This document shows, piece by piece, positions 5,404-5,469 of a stretch of 5,469 bases of DNA. Origin of the DNA: Bacteroidota bacterium (GTDB lineage Bacteria > Bacteroidota > Bacteroidia > Chitinophagales > Chitinophagaceae); assembly GCA_023423835.1 (NCBI GenBank), contig JAFAEW010000028.1, positions 1 to 5,469 on the forward strand. Reading direction: 5' to 3'. The position numbers were made by a program, and so were the translations under genes. The stretch's first letter is position 1, and the number at the start of each line of letters is the position of its first letter. The notes under the pieces are model-generated. The model ran no database searches. It saw only the letters and a list, made by a program, of their open reading frames with translations, and was not told where the DNA came from.

Positions 5404-5469
5404 TGGGCCCAACAGGGCTTGAACCTGTGACCCCCTGATTATGAGTCAGGTGCTCTAACCAACTGAGCT
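5404..5469 (-). tRNA. tRNA with CAU anticodon, probably tRNA-Ile2 (AUA-decoding); 5' end cut by window edge
   Basis: Read on the minus strand, nucleotides 9 to 73 are present and about the first eight are outside. The D arm starts AGCTCAGTTGGTTAGAGC. The anticodon stem CCTGA/TCAGG encloses the loop CTCATAA with anticodon CAT (5441-5443). The T arm is ACAGG-TTCAAGC-CCTGT, and the 3' acceptor strand TGGGCCC is followed by discriminator A (5404). CCA is not encoded; the next bases are CGATC. The acceptor strand implies pairs C4-G69 and C5-G68, which are recognition elements for TilS, the enzyme that converts C34 to lysidine so that the tRNA reads AUA and is charged with isoleucine. This favours tRNA-Ile2 over elongator tRNA-Met, and the initiator is excluded because the anticodon stem lacks the three G-C pairs. 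Annotation pipelines may label it Met. Confidence 0.92.

Overview
The window comes from a Bacteroidota chromosome. Its first three quarters are a type IX secretion system (T9SS) and gliding-motility core operon in the classical order gldK-gldL-gldM-gldN, a set confined to this phylum. Moderate GC, A-rich leaders without Shine-Dalgarno sequences, a TAnnTTTG-type promoter element and a Bacteroidota-type SRAP protein agree with this. The GldL and GldM sequences look more like Chitinophagia/Sphingobacteriia than Flavobacteriia, but that is an impression from memory, not a search result.

Layout. Positions 1-482: 3' end of gldK (FGE-sulfatase fold, N-terminus outside the window). 554-1324: gldL. 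1378-2901: gldM. 2912-4009: gldN. All are on the + strand and close at a good intrinsic terminator at 4025-4054. Two genes then face the operon on the - strand: a pterin-4a-carbinolamine dehydratase (4047-4283), whose stop codon lies inside the gldN terminator, and an SRAP/HMCES-YedK-type abasic-site protein (4398-5207). Upstream of the SRAP gene (5208-5403) is a short non-coding stretch. It holds a candidate SRAP promoter, a small inverted repeat, a clear - strand terminator, an 18-bp palindrome and what looks like a decayed tRNA 3' half. The window ends inside a - strand tRNA with anticodon CAU, best read as the AUA-decoding tRNA-Ile2.

How the genes work together. GldL and GldM form the inner-membrane proton-driven motor; GldM spans the periplasm and contacts the GldK/GldN ring below the outer membrane. 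The motor thereby energises secretion through the T9SS translocon and, in gliding species, adhesin movement. The dehydratase and SRAP genes are housekeeping neighbours with no evident link to secretion.

I do not see a new multi-gene system. The parts most worth a second look are the tRNA-like/palindrome composite behind the tRNA, the unusual end of GldL transmembrane helix 2, the interlocked gldN terminator and phhB stop, and the substituted DNA-contact motif in the SRAP protein.
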